DNA of 64,000 bases from UBA7378 sp049611805 (GTDB taxonomy: Bacteria > Pseudomonadota > Alphaproteobacteria > RS24). The notes under the pieces are model-generated. The model was not told the DNA's origin and did no database searches. It was given only the letters and a program-made list of their open reading frames with translations. Made by a program: the position numbers and the translations under genes. Location of the stretch: contig JBMZAX010000011.1 in assembly GCA_049611805.1 (NCBI GenBank), positions 1-64,000 of the forward strand, given 5' to 3'. How positions within the stretch are numbered: the first letter of the stretch is position 1; each line of letters starts with the position of its first letter. Shown piece by piece: positions 44,394 through 53,819 of the stretch.

Positions 44394-45280
44394 GTGACAC
44401 GATGAGCGATCGTAAAACGGTTGGGAAAACCGGACATGTTCTGTTTTTCGGTTTCGGCTTTTGTGCCGCGGCGCTGGCACCGCTTCTGGCACAAAATGGC
44501 TGGCAGATGAGCGCGACCTTGCGCGACAAATCGCGCGCGTCGGAATTGACGCAGAAAAACATTACCCCGCTTTTGCCCGATACTGATTGGGAAATCGATG
44601 CCTGTTCGCATGTTCTGGTTTCAGCGCCACCGGCGCGCGACGGCTCGGACCCGGCCTTTGACGCGCTGGCCCCGCGCCTTGATACGGGCGCGCTTGATTG
44701 GATCGGCTATCTGTCGACCACGGGCGTTTATGGCGACCATAATGGTGCGTGGATCGATGAGGAAACACCGCCGGGCCCGCTGGGTGCGCGGGGGCAAAGA
44801 CGCGCGGCGGCCGAACAGCGCTGGTCCGAATTTGGCGATGCCCACGGGCTTTCGGTTCACCATTTCAGGCTGGCGGGGATTTACGGCCCCATGCGCAATG
44901 CGCTGACGAGCGTACGCGCGGGCACGGCGCGGCGCATTCACAAACCCGGTCAGGTGTTTTCGCGCATTCATGTGGATGATATCGCCCAAATTTTGCTGGC
45001 CGCCCTCAACAGCGATATTGGCTCACGCAATTTCAGTGTGTGTGACGACGAACCGGCACCGCCGGCCGATATCGTTGCTTATGCGGCGGATTTGCTGGGC
45101 GTCGACCCGCCACCGTCACAGAATTTTGAAGATGCGGATTTGTCGGAAATGGCGCGGAGTTTTTATGCCGAAAACAAGCGCATTCGCAATGACCGCATAA
45201 AAACCGAGCTGGGCGTCACGCTGTCTTATCCGACTTATCGGGAAGGCCTGACCGCCCTGTTCAAAAGCGGCGCGTTTTAG
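44390..45280 (+). CDS. SDR-family NAD(P)-dependent epimerase/dehydratase-like protein
   Basis: 296 residues from a GTG whose GTGA overlaps the queG stop; an ATG at 44402 is an alternative. It resembles the YeeZ-like extended SDRs: FFGFGFCAAALAPLLAQNGW at the N-terminus, YLSTTGVYGDHNGAWIDEET, then HHFRLAGIYGPMRNAL and SRIHVDDIAQILLAAL. The catalytic Tyr-x-x-x-Lys is not intact, a common trait of this subgroup. Function unknown. Confidence 0.85.
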   Translation: MSDTMSDRKTVGKTGHVLFFGFGFCAAALAPLLAQNGWQMSATLRDKSRASELTQKNITPLLPDTDWEIDACSHVLVSAPPARDGSDPAFDALAPRLDTGALDWIGYLSTTGVYGDHNGAWIDEETPPGPLGARGQRRAAAEQRWSEFGDAHGLSVHHFRLAGIYGPMRNALTSVRAGTARRIHKPGQVFSRIHVDDIAQILLAALNSDIGSRNFSVCDDEPAPPADIVAYAADLLGVDPPPSQNFEDADLSEMARSFYAENKRIRNDRIKTELGVTLSYPTYREGLTALFKSGAF

Positions 45281-45282
45281 CT

Positions 45283-46095
45283 TTAAGTATTTTTGTCCAA
45301 AAGCTCTTCGATGAGCCCGATCAGCGCGTCTATCTGATGCGGTTCGGAAAGCCGGTGGTCGCCGCCTTTCAGCAAATGCACCTCAACATCGTCGGTCGCA
45401 AGGCTTTCGGCAAGCTCCAGTGACAATTGCCACGGCACGGCGCTGTCTTGTTGGCCGTGAATGATGCGCACCGGCACGGAAATATCGATCGTATCGCCCA
45501 GCAATAAATGATTGCGCCCGTCCAGTATCAGATTATGCGTGATCGGATAGCCTTCCGGGTCATATTCGGAAGGGTCATAAATCAGCCCCTCGCTTTCAAG
45601 TTTTGCCCGCGCGCGGTCGGAAAATCTGTCCCACATCAGGCGTTCGGTCATGTCAATGGCCGGTGCAATCAGCACCAGACCGGCAATCCTGTCGGGCCGG
45701 TCAAGCGCGGCGAGCGTTGACAGCCAACCGCCGAAACTGGAGCCGACCAGAATTTGCGGGCCTTGCGTCAGCGTGTCGAGAATATGGGGTATGTCGCCGC
45801 GCCAATGGCTGATTGTGCCGTCGGTGAAAGTGCCGGTGGAACTGCCATGGCCGAAATAATCAAAGCGCACGAAATTCTGCTTGCGCCCGGCCGCCCATGA
45901 TGCCAGCGCCAAGGCTTTGGTGCCGCCCATATCGGAACGGAAACCGCCGCAGAAAACAACGCCGGGCGTGGCTTGGTTGGCGCTGCCGGCCTGTGCGCTA
46001 TAGGCAAGGCGTTGGGGGCCAAAATCCTTGCTTTGGCGTTCGGTGAAATCGGGTGAAATATCGGGTGAATTATCGGGGCCGGGGGTCGAGGTCAT
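45283..46095 (-). CDS. Alpha/beta hydrolase, ABHD10-like
   Basis: 270 residues. Nucleophile elbow LVGSSFGGWLS, acid in IIHGQQDSAVPW and His in LKGGDHRLSEP make a complete triad. The opening VVFCGGFRSDMGGTKALAL and FDYFGHGSSTG match bacterial homologues of mitochondrial ABHD10, an acyl-protein thioesterase and glucuronide esterase. The N-terminal 25 residues are low-complexity. It ends 2 nt from the SDR stop. Confidence 0.85.
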   Translation of the reverse strand: MTSTPGPDNSPDISPDFTERQSKDFGPQRLAYSAQAGSANQATPGVVFCGGFRSDMGGTKALALASWAAGRKQNFVRFDYFGHGSSTGTFTDGTISHWRGDIPHILDTLTQGPQILVGSSFGGWLSTLAALDRPDRIAGLVLIAPAIDMTERLMWDRFSDRARAKLESEGLIYDPSEYDPEGYPITHNLILDGRNHLLLGDTIDISVPVRIIHGQQDSAVPWQLSLELAESLATDDVEVHLLKGGDHRLSEPHQIDALIGLIEELLDKNT

Positions 46096-46217
46096 GCGCC
46101 GCTCATTTGTTTACAATCTGCACATGCGTGTATAGCATATTTTTCGAGAGGCAGGCGCGGATCGGGCTTGCCCACCCTTAATATCGGGCCTGTTGGCCGT
46201 GAAAAGAGTTCCCGCCC

Positions 46218-47399
46218 ATGGCGTCACCGCAAGCCTACCCAGATCTGACGGGGGTCACCGTCGCGCAAATTATTCCCCGATTGAATATTGGCGGCGCGGA
46301 AACGACAACGCTCGAAATCGCGCGCGCCCTGCGTGCGGCAAATGCGCGGGCGCTGGTCGTCAGCGAAGGCGGCGCACTGTCCGATGCGATTGGGGCGGCG
46401 GGGGCGGAACTCATTGATATGCCGGTCGCTTCAAAAAATCCGTTTGTGATGGCGGCCAATATCCGGCGCTTGCGGCGGCTGGTTGAGGACGAAAACATCA
46501 CCATTCTGCATGCGCGCTCGCGCGCACCCGCCTGGTCGACATTGGCCGCTGCGCGCGCCACGCAGGTGCCCTTCGTCACGACCTATCACAGTTTGGTGCA
46601 TGAGGGGCCGCGTCCGAAGGTTTGGTATAATTCGGTGATGGTGCGCGGCGATGCCGTGATTGCCAATTCCGAATATACCGGCGAATTGATCCGCCGCGTG
46701 CACGGTGTTGATGATGCCCGTCTGCGCGTGGTGGCGCGCGGCTGTGACATTTCGGCACTTGCGCCGGAAAATGTCAGCGCCGACATGCGCGCCGACCAAC
46801 GCCGCGCTTGGGGGGCATCGGCAGATGATTTTGTGATTTTGTGCCCGGCGCGCATTACGGAAGTGAAGGGCCAGCATGTTTTGCTTGCGGCACTGGCGCA
46901 ACTGCCAACCGATGAGCGGCCCTTTGTTGTTTTTGCCGGCAGTGCTGTCGAGCGCGCCGAATATTTCGCCGCGCTTGAGCGGCAGGTGGCAGAGGCGGGT
47001 TTGACCGACCGGGTGCATTTTGCCGGCCTCGTGCGCGATATGGGCCGGGCTTATGGGGCTTGCGATCTGGCGATTGTGCCGACGGTGCGCGGCGAACCGT
47101 TCGGGCGCACCATTGTCGAAGCGCAAGCCGCCGGCCTGCCGGTGATTGCCAGCGATGCCGGGGGATATCGTGAAACGGTAATTTCGCGCCCGCCCGAAAA
47201 TGGCGGCACCGGATGGCTGGTACCGCCGGGCGACGCGAACGCGCTGGCGCGGGCCATGGAGGCGGCGATGGCGCAAAGCGCTGCGGCGCGGGCGCAAATG
47301 GTGTCAAACGGGCGCGCGCATGTTGAGGCAAATTTCCGTCAGGAAGTCATGTGCGCCAAAACGCTGGCGATTTATGCCGAGCTGATCGGTCGGGCGTGA
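46218..47399 (+). CDS. Glycosyltransferase family 4
   Basis: 393 residues, GT-B fold. IIPRLNIGGAETTTLEIARA is the usual acceptor-side start. RGEPFGRTIVEAQAAGLPV carries the E-x7-E donor-site motif. ILCPARITEVKGQHVLLAAL is the linker to the nucleotide-sugar domain. A role in LPS core or O-chain assembly is likely but unproven. The stop overlaps the GTG of the next gene. Confidence 0.9.
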   Translation: MASPQAYPDLTGVTVAQIIPRLNIGGAETTTLEIARALRAANARALVVSEGGALSDAIGAAGAELIDMPVASKNPFVMAANIRRLRRLVEDENITILHARSRAPAWSTLAAARATQVPFVTTYHSLVHEGPRPKVWYNSVMVRGDAVIANSEYTGELIRRVHGVDDARLRVVARGCDISALAPENVSADMRADQRRAWGASADDFVILCPARITEVKGQHVLLAALAQLPTDERPFVVFAGSAVERAEYFAALERQVAEAGLTDRVHFAGLVRDMGRAYGACDLAIVPTVRGEPFGRTIVEAQAAGLPVIASDAGGYRETVISRPPENGGTGWLVPPGDANALARAMEAAMAQSAAARAQMVSNGRAHVEANFRQEVMCAKTLAIYAELIGRA

Positions 47400-47740
47400 G
47401 ACGGGTCAGCGAACCGGGCGGCCGCCTGCTGGTCGGGCTGGGTGCTCCGCGCGGCGCACTGGCCGAAGCAATTGGCCGTCACCGCGATGATGTGTCGCTC
47501 ACGGTTCTCATCAGCCCCGCCCAGCAGAATGAAGCATATGAGGCCGATGAGATTTGGGTGTTCACGCGGCTTGGGCCCATTGGCTTTCTCGCGCTCATAC
47601 GGCGCATTTCATGGCGTCGCTTCGAGCGCGTTGACCAGTTGCGAACGGGCAGTTTTGGCTGGCTAAAATATTGTGTCTGGCCGCGTCCGCCATGGTTTTA
47701 CCTGACCGAGCTTGGCGGGGGTCATGACAGCCGCGGCTAA
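47396..47740 (+). CDS. Small protein of unknown function, coupled to the GT4 gene
   Basis: 114 residues, starting at a GTG that overlaps the GT4 stop by 4 nt. LLVGLGAPRGALAEAIGRH then SLTVLISPAQQNEAYEADEI looks like half of a Rossmann-type domain, vaguely like the start of GT9 glycosyltransferases, but no family is recognised. Coupling to the glycosyltransferase suggests a partner or a remnant. It ends 88 nt before the infC start. Confidence 0.6.
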   Translation: MRRVSEPGGRLLVGLGAPRGALAEAIGRHRDDVSLTVLISPAQQNEAYEADEIWVFTRLGPIGFLALIRRISWRRFERVDQLRTGSFGWLKYCVWPRPPWFYLTELGGGHDSRG

Positions 47741-47828
47741 ATTTGCCGTTGACTTCTCCGAATACTCGCATAAACCTTGGCATCAGAACCCCGCGAGGTT
47801 CCCCGATAACTGCAGAAGGAATGAGCCC

Positions 47829-48371
47829 ATCGCACGCAGACCACTCGCCGCGCAACCGTCCCGCGAAGGACCGCGCATTAACGGCATGATCACTGTTCCA
47901 AAGGTACTTGTAATTGGCGCCGATGGCGAAAAACTGGGGGTGGTCGACACGGACTCGGCCCTTGCCATGGCCGAAGAAGAGGGGCTCGACCTTGTAGAGG
48001 TTTCACCGAATGTTTCGCCGCCCGTGTGCAAAATTCTGGACTATGGCAAGCTGAAATATCAGGAACAGAAAAAAGCGAGCGAGGCGCGCAAACGCCAGAA
48101 AACGGTCGACGTCAAAGAAATAAAAATGCGTCCGAACATCGACAAGCATGATTACGATGTGAAAATGCGCAGTGTGACAAAATTCATCGGCGAGGGTGAC
48201 AAGGTTAAAGTGACCATGCGGTTTCGCGGGCGCGAAATGGCCCATCAGGAGCTTGGCATGCAAGTGTTGACGCGCGTGCGTGAAGAAGTTGACGAGATCG
48301 CCAAGGTCGAGGCCAGCCCCAAGCTGGAAGGCCGCCAGATGATGATGGTGCTGGCGCCGCGCACTTCCTGA
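47829..48371 (+). CDS. infC: Translation initiation factor IF-3
   Basis: A 180-residue IF-3 (30S subunit factor that checks start codons). VSPNVSPPVCKILDYGKLKY, VKEIKMRPNIDKHDYDVK and KFIGEGDKVKVTMRFRGRE are conserved. No ATG, GTG or TTG lies near the family N-terminus in this frame; an ATC at 47829 (IARRPLAAQPSREGP) has AGAAGGA 8 nt upstream and gives the right length. Rare AUU/AUC starts are known for infC and let IF-3 control its own synthesis. Confidence 0.9.
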   Translation: MARRPLAAQPSREGPRINGMITVPKVLVIGADGEKLGVVDTDSALAMAEEEGLDLVEVSPNVSPPVCKILDYGKLKYQEQKKASEARKRQKTVDVKEIKMRPNIDKHDYDVKMRSVTKFIGEGDKVKVTMRFRGREMAHQELGMQVLTRVREEVDEIAKVEASPKLEGRQMMMVLAPRTS

Positions 48372-48381
48372 TTTTTAAAAA

Positions 48382-49356
48382 CTAATTTTGCATTTCGGGC
48401 AGATCACGCATCAGATCGGGCCTGTCCGTTATGATGGCGCTCACGCCAAGGCGCGCGAGCCGTTCCATATCTGCCGGTTCATTGACGCTCCACGCGCTCA
48501 CACCCAGTTTCAGGCGCATGGCGCAGGCCATGGTGTCGGGCGTTATGTCCCGGTGAAACGCAAACCAGTGTTGCCCGCCGGCGGCGGCAATCGCGGCCAG
48601 CATTTTTTCGCCATGCGTATCGCCCGGCTGATTGCGCCAGTCATGTTTGCCCAGCCATTTGGCACCGGCGGCGGAAGCCGCGCGCAATTGCGCGCGAAGC
48701 CCCGATAGCGGGGTTTCAGGGTCATGTTCCGGATCGGTAATAAAAAAGGGCGGGGTGGTATGGGCAATGGGCCGGTCGGGAAAAGCGGCACGCACATGGG
48801 CAAGGCAGCGCCAGTCAAATGAGACGATATGCGTGCGCGCACGCGACGGGCTGGCGGCCAGTGCCGTACAAAACAGATCGGCCAAATGGCTTGCGTTCGC
48901 GTCCGTGTCATCCAGCAAATCGGTTTTCAGTTCGGCATAAAGGCGAAATTCCCGGCCCGTGCGCGTTGCAATCAGCCGGTTCACCGCGTCAAAATCTGGG
49001 ATGCGTGCGCCGTCAATCGGCATTTGCCCCGCGCGGGTTTGGCCGTAGGCGCTGTCCGGTTGCAGGCGGCCGACATCCAGCGCGTCAAGTTCGCTGCGGC
49101 GCAGTTCGCGTATTCTGGGTGTGGGGGCGGAAAGCCAGTTTCCGTTTTGGCGCGTGGCTTCGGGTTTCAGCCGGTCATCGTGATGGATAACCAGCCTGTC
49201 GTCGCTCGTGTGCTGAATGTCGCATTCGATACCGTCGACACCGGCATTAATGGCATTTTCAAAAGCTTCCAGCGTGTTTTCGGGCCATAAATTGGCCCCG
49301 CCGCGATGCGCAATATTCAGGGGTCGGTGCAAGCTTCGATGCAAGGTTCGGTTCAT
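48382..49356 (-). CDS. Glycerophosphodiester phosphodiesterase
   Basis: 324 residues of the GDPD TIM-barrel family. NIAHRGGANLWPENTLEAF has the catalytic His-Arg and the metal-binding Glu; GIECDIQHTSDDRLVIHHDD has the Glu-x-Asp and the second His. No signal peptide is evident, so it is probably cytoplasmic like UgpQ. It converges on infC. Downstream (49357-49544) is the rpmI leader. Confidence 0.93.
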   Translation of the reverse strand: MNRTLHRSLHRPLNIAHRGGANLWPENTLEAFENAINAGVDGIECDIQHTSDDRLVIHHDDRLKPEATRQNGNWLSAPTPRIRELRRSELDALDVGRLQPDSAYGQTRAGQMPIDGARIPDFDAVNRLIATRTGREFRLYAELKTDLLDDTDANASHLADLFCTALAASPSRARTHIVSFDWRCLAHVRAAFPDRPIAHTTPPFFITDPEHDPETPLSGLRAQLRAASAAGAKWLGKHDWRNQPGDTHGEKMLAAIAAAGGQHWFAFHRDITPDTMACAMRLKLGVSAWSVNEPADMERLARLGVSAIITDRPDLMRDLPEMQN

Positions 49357-49544
49357 GCAGCAGATTTCCTCATATGCTCGGAGCTTTCATGTAACACATA
49401 TTATAATTGGTGCGTGAATGTTGCATTTTTCGCCAAGATGCGTATAAAACGCTCGCGCGTGGGTTTCCCGCGCGACAGAGCCGGCTGGCCGAAAAGGGCT
49501 GCCAGGTCGGTTTTTAAGGTCACCTCGAACGAAGGAAAAGCGAA

Positions 49545-49742
49545 ATGCCCAAAATGAAGACCAAAAGCGGTGCCAAAAAGCGTTTCAAGCTGACGGCATC
49601 GGGCAAGGTTCGTGCCGGTCAGGCGGGTAAGCGCCACGGCATGATCAAACGTACCAATAAACAAATCCGTAATCAGCGCGGCACGGCAATTCTGTCGGAA
49701 CCCGATGCCCGCGTCGTGCGGAAATTTCTGCCAAACGGTTAG
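49545..49742 (+). CDS. rpmI: 50S ribosomal protein L35
   Basis: 65 residues, starting PKMKTKSGAKKRFKLTASGK, strongly basic and of normal L35 length. AAGGA lies 9 nt upstream. The 188-nt leader can form GC-rich hairpins (for example around 49454-49473) that might be autoregulatory, but I recognised no known r-protein leader. rplT follows after 9 nt. Confidence 0.96.
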   Translation: MPKMKTKSGAKKRFKLTASGKVRAGQAGKRHGMIKRTNKQIRNQRGTAILSEPDARVVRKFLPNG

Positions 49743-49751
49743 GGGGCGAAA

Positions 49752-50108
49752 ATGTCTCGTGTGAAACGCGGCGTGACGTCCCACGCACGCCATAAAAAAG
49801 TTCTTGCCAAGGCCAAAGGTTATTATGGCCGCCGCAAAAATACCATTCGTGTTGCCAAACAGGCGGTCACCAAAGCGGGGCAATATGCCTATCGCGACCG
49901 ACGCACGCGCAAGCGCAATTTCCGTGCTTTGTGGATCCAGCGCATCAATGCCGCCTCGCGCATGCACGGCCTGCCTTATGGCCGGTTTATCGACGGGCTG
50001 GGCAAAGCCGGTATCGAGGTTGACCGCAAAATGCTGGCCGATCTCGCCGTTCACGAACCGGCGGCCTTTGAGGCTCTGGTCGGCAAGGCTCGCGAAGCGC
50101 TCGGTTAA
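49752..50108 (+). CDS. rplT: 50S ribosomal protein L20
   Basis: 118 residues beginning SRVKRGVTSHARHKKVLAKA, with GYYGRRKNTIRVAKQAV and the conserved RNFRALWIQRINAA. It is co-transcribed with rpmI. A hairpin GCGTGT/ACACGC at 50131-50147, 22 nt past the stop, is a weak terminator candidate. Confidence 0.97.
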   Translation: MSRVKRGVTSHARHKKVLAKAKGYYGRRKNTIRVAKQAVTKAGQYAYRDRRTRKRNFRALWIQRINAASRMHGLPYGRFIDGLGKAGIEVDRKMLADLAVHEPAAFEALVGKAREALG

Positions 50109-50208
50109 TCGCCGGTTTGAGGTGGATTTTGCGTGTCGTGCACACGCGATTCTTATGGCATAAGTGTCTTGTGGCTTAAGAAACTTGTGATCATCAGGAG
50201 CCTTCGGC

Positions 50209-51312
50209 ATGCAGGACGATACGGGCGCGGTTGAAACCCGAATAATGGACGCGATTGCAGCGGCGACAAGCCTGTCGGCGCTCGAAGATGTGCGCGTTGC
50301 GGCTTTGGGCAAAAAAGGCGAAGTGTCGGCATTGCTCAAAACGCTGGGCGGTATGGATGCCGATGACCGCCAGCGACTGGGCCCGGTTTTCAATCAGCTT
50401 AAAATTCGTGTGACGGAGGCCGTGCAAAGCCGCCGTGCCGCGTTGGAAGCCGAGGAGATGTCGCGGCGTCTGGCATCGGAAACGCTCGATATGACCCTGC
50501 CGGTTGACACCGACCCGCAATTTGAAGGGCGCATTCATCCGGTCAGCCAGACGATGGAAGAGCTTTCGGCCATTTTTGCCAGCATGGGTTTTGACGTGGC
50601 CGAGGGCCCGGATATTGAAAGCGGGTTTTACAATTTCACCGCGCTGAATATTCCCGAAGCCCACCCCGCGCGACAAATGCACGACACGTTTTATCTGACG
50701 GCGGAAGAAGACGGCGAACCGCTTTTGCTGCGCACGCATACAAGCCCCGTGCAGGTGCGCACCATGCAGGCCGGCGACCCGCCCTTCCGCTTTATCGCGC
50801 CGGGGCGCACCTATCGGTGCGACAGCGACCAGACGCACACGCCAATGTTTCACCAGATAGAGGGGCTGGTGATCGATGAGACCACGCATATGGGCCATTT
50901 GAAACACACGCTGGAAGCTTTTTTGACGGCGTTTTTCGAAGTTGACAATGTCGCCATCCGGTTCCGTCCGAGCTATTTCCCGTTTACTGAGCCGAGCATG
51001 GAAGTGGATATGCGCTGCCATCGTGACGGCGACAAGCTGGTGGTCGGCAGCGGCGATGACTGGATGGAAATTGGCGGCAGCGGCATGGTCAACCCGCATG
51101 TGCTGACCCATGCCGGCATTGACGCGGAAAAATATCAGGGCTTTGCCTTCGGCATGGGCATTGACCGGCTGGCCATGCTGAAATATGGCATGCCCGATTT
51201 GCGCGCCTTTTTCGGTGCCGATTTGCGCTGGCTGAAACATTACGGCTTTTTGCCGATCGACGTGCCCGGCCTGGCCGGCGGGCTGTCGAACAAATCGCTG
51301 GCGGCGAAATAG
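50209..51312 (+). CDS. pheS: Phenylalanine-tRNA ligase alpha subunit
   Basis: A 367-residue class II synthetase subunit. N-terminal coiled coil (about 1-100), then motif 1 region HPVSQTMEELSAIFASMGF, motif 2 FRFIAPGRTYRCDSDQTHTP and motif 3 GFAFGMGIDRLAMLKYGMPD. AGGAG precedes the ATG by 8 nt. pheT follows after 9 nt. Confidence 0.97.
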   Translation: MQDDTGAVETRIMDAIAAATSLSALEDVRVAALGKKGEVSALLKTLGGMDADDRQRLGPVFNQLKIRVTEAVQSRRAALEAEEMSRRLASETLDMTLPVDTDPQFEGRIHPVSQTMEELSAIFASMGFDVAEGPDIESGFYNFTALNIPEAHPARQMHDTFYLTAEEDGEPLLLRTHTSPVQVRTMQAGDPPFRFIAPGRTYRCDSDQTHTPMFHQIEGLVIDETTHMGHLKHTLEAFLTAFFEVDNVAIRFRPSYFPFTEPSMEVDMRCHRDGDKLVVGSGDDWMEIGGSGMVNPHVLTHAGIDAEKYQGFAFGMGIDRLAMLKYGMPDLRAFFGADLRWLKHYGFLPIDVPGLAGGLSNKSLAAK

Positions 51313-51321
51313 GAGAGAGGC

Positions 51322-53742
51322 ATGAAATTCACGCTCTCCTGGCTCAAAGACCATCTCGACACGTCTGCTTCGCTCGACGAGATTGCCGACAAGTTGACGC
51401 TTATCGGGCTGGAAGTTGAAGCGCTGGTCGACCCGTCGGAAACCTTCGCCAATTTTGAAGTGGCCGAAATTATCGCCACCGCGCCGCACCCCGAAGCCGA
51501 CCGCCTGCAAATCTGCACGGTCAAAGGCAGTGGCGGCGAACAGCAACTCGTATGCGGCGCGCCCAATGCGCGGGCAGGCTTGGTCGGCATATTGGCGCAG
51601 GAAGGCGCGGTGATACCGGCCAGCGGCATGGTGCTGGGCAAAGCAAAAATTCGCGGTGTCGAAAGCCGCGGCATGATGTGTTCGGGTGCCGAACTTGGCC
51701 TCAATGACGACCATGACGGCATTATCGAATTGGCGGCAGGCGCGACCATTGGCGGTTCGGCGGCGGCGGCACTGGGGCTTGATGACCCGATGATCGAAAT
51801 CGGTATCACACCAAACCGGCCCGATTGTCTGGGCGTGCGCGGCATTGCCCGCGATTTGGCGGCTGCCGGTTTGGGCACGTTGAAGGATGACACAACCCGC
51901 CCCATCAAGGCGGAAAAACAGGGCGGCACCCCGATTGATGTGAGCGGTGAGAGCTGTCCGGTATTTGCCGGATGCCGCATTGAGGGGGTCAAAAACGGGC
52001 CAAGCCCCGACTGGTTGCGGGCCCGCCTCACAGCCATCGGGCTGAAGCCAATCAGCGCGCTTGTCGATATCACCAATTATATTTCCTATGATCGCGGGCG
52101 ACCGTTGCATGTATATGACGCCGACACGCTGACCGGCACGGTGCAGGCGCGGCCCGCCAAGGCGGGCGAAATTTTCGTCGCGCTGGATGAGGAAACTTAC
52201 GAGCTGACCGCCGCCGATTGCGTTATCGCAGATGATAAGGGTGTGCTGGGTCTGGCCGGCATTATGGGCGGTCTGGCGTCGGGCAGTACGCTTCAGACAA
52301 AAAACGTGCTGGTCGAAAGCGCGTGGTTCGAGCCGGTGGCGATTGCGCTGTCGGGGCGTCACCACAATATTGACAGCGATGCGCGCTACCGCTTTGAGCG
52401 CGGGGTTGATCCGGCCTCGGTCGAAACGGGGTTGGCGCTGGCCGTGCAGATGATTGTTGAAATTTGCGGCGGCACGGTGTGCGCGCCGGTAAGCGCGGGC
52501 GCGGTGCCCGACAGCAAAAAAACCGTGCGCTTTGAGCCTGCGCGCGTGCATCAGCTTACCGGCCTTGAGATCGCCGAAGCCGACATGCAGGCCATTCTCA
52601 CGCAATTGGGTTTTGAGGTGAAAAAAGGCAAGCCGTGGCAGGTGGGCGTGCCCAGCTGGCGGCCGGATATTGATGACGCCACGCATGGTGCCGATATTGT
52701 CGAGGAAATCATTCGCATTTACGGGCTGGACGAAGTGCCCGCAACGCCCCTGCCGCAAGCGCCGGGCATTGTGCGCCCAAGCCTGACCTTGGCACAACGC
52801 CGCGCCGGGCTGATGCGGCGCGCGCTGGCGGCGCGCGGGCTGGTCGAGGCGGTTACATGGTCGTTCATATCGGCAGAACACGCCGCCGCATTCAATGTGA
52901 GCGCGGGGCTGGAGCTTGCCAATCCCATCTCATCCGACCTCAGCCATATGCGCCCGTCTTTGCTGCCCGGCCTGATGGTCGCGGCGCAAAAAAATGCCGA
53001 TCGCGGCGCGCGGGTCATCAATCTGTTTGAATTGGGCAATGCGTTTAAGGCCGCAACACCGGGCGCACAGCGTTTTGCCGCCGCCGGATTGCGCGCCGGT
53101 CTTGGCGCGGAGAAAACATGGGCGACGACCGCGGCGCGGCCTGTTGACGCTTATGCCGCGCGTGCCGATGCCGAGGCCGCGCTTGCGGCTTGCGGTGTGG
53201 CGACCGATAGTTTGCAAGTATTGCCGGTCGATGCGGCCGATGGTGCCGAGTGCTACCATCCGGGGCGTTCGGGTGTTTTGGCGCGCAACCCGCGCGAGCC
53301 GATGGCGGTGTTTGGCGAATTGCATCCGGCACTGTTGGCGCGTTTCGATATTGATATTCCGATGGCGGCCTTTGAAGTGTGGCCCGAAACCGTGCCGGAA
53401 CCGAAAGCGCCCAAACAAGCCGGCAGTGACATTGCGCGCCCGGCGCTGGCCCTGTCCAATCTGCAAATGGTGCGGCGCGATTTTGCCTTTGAGGTGGAAA
53501 GCGGGATTCCGGCGGCTGAAATTGTGCGCGCGGCGCGCGGTGCCGACAAAAAACTCATCACCTCGGTGCGTGTTTTCGATGTGTTTGAGGGCGGACAATT
53601 GGCCGAGGGCATGAAATCCGTCGGGCTGGAAGTTGGCCTGCAACCGACACAGGCGACCCTGACCGATGCCGAGATCGAAGCCGTGTGCGAAAAAGTGACG
53701 GCGGCGGTGGTCAAAGCCACGGGCGGCCGCTTGCGCGGCTGA
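51322..53742 (+). CDS. pheT: Phenylalanine-tRNA ligase beta subunit
   Basis: 806 residues. The N-terminal tRNA-binding (EMAP-like) domain, residues about 40-150 (ICTVKGSGGEQQLVCGAPNA), is followed by the B3/B4 editing region, the B5 domain, the catalytic-like core and a C-terminal FDX-ACB anticodon domain (LSNLQMVRRDFAFEVE ... QPTQATLTDAEIE). GGAGAG precedes the ATG. Confidence 0.97.
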   Translation: MKFTLSWLKDHLDTSASLDEIADKLTLIGLEVEALVDPSETFANFEVAEIIATAPHPEADRLQICTVKGSGGEQQLVCGAPNARAGLVGILAQEGAVIPASGMVLGKAKIRGVESRGMMCSGAELGLNDDHDGIIELAAGATIGGSAAAALGLDDPMIEIGITPNRPDCLGVRGIARDLAAAGLGTLKDDTTRPIKAEKQGGTPIDVSGESCPVFAGCRIEGVKNGPSPDWLRARLTAIGLKPISALVDITNYISYDRGRPLHVYDADTLTGTVQARPAKAGEIFVALDEETYELTAADCVIADDKGVLGLAGIMGGLASGSTLQTKNVLVESAWFEPVAIALSGRHHNIDSDARYRFERGVDPASVETGLALAVQMIVEICGGTVCAPVSAGAVPDSKKTVRFEPARVHQLTGLEIAEADMQAILTQLGFEVKKGKPWQVGVPSWRPDIDDATHGADIVEEIIRIYGLDEVPATPLPQAPGIVRPSLTLAQRRAGLMRRALAARGLVEAVTWSFISAEHAAAFNVSAGLELANPISSDLSHMRPSLLPGLMVAAQKNADRGARVINLFELGNAFKAATPGAQRFAAAGLRAGLGAEKTWATTAARPVDAYAARADAEAALAACGVATDSLQVLPVDAADGAECYHPGRSGVLARNPREPMAVFGELHPALLARFDIDIPMAAFEVWPETVPEPKAPKQAGSDIARPALALSNLQMVRRDFAFEVESGIPAAEIVRAARGADKKLITSVRVFDVFEGGQLAEGMKSVGLEVGLQPTQATLTDAEIEAVCEKVTAAVVKATGGRLRG

Positions 53743-53819
53743 GCGGGTAATATTTCCCTGCCTTTTTTCATGCATTTTGACGCATTGGCGAACGCGCCCG
53801 CCAGTGATATAGGGCTTAT

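Noticed and set aside
49357..49544. A known L20/L35 autoregulatory leader before rpmI
   Set aside because: GC-rich hairpins exist, but none matches a leader I can name; the 188 nt are left as plain 5' UTR/promoter.
50194..52881. An 895-residue open frame on the minus strand opposite pheS and pheT
   Set aside because: It is a shadow of two certain genes in GC-rich DNA: His/Arg/Gln-rich, with no domain and no ribosome site.
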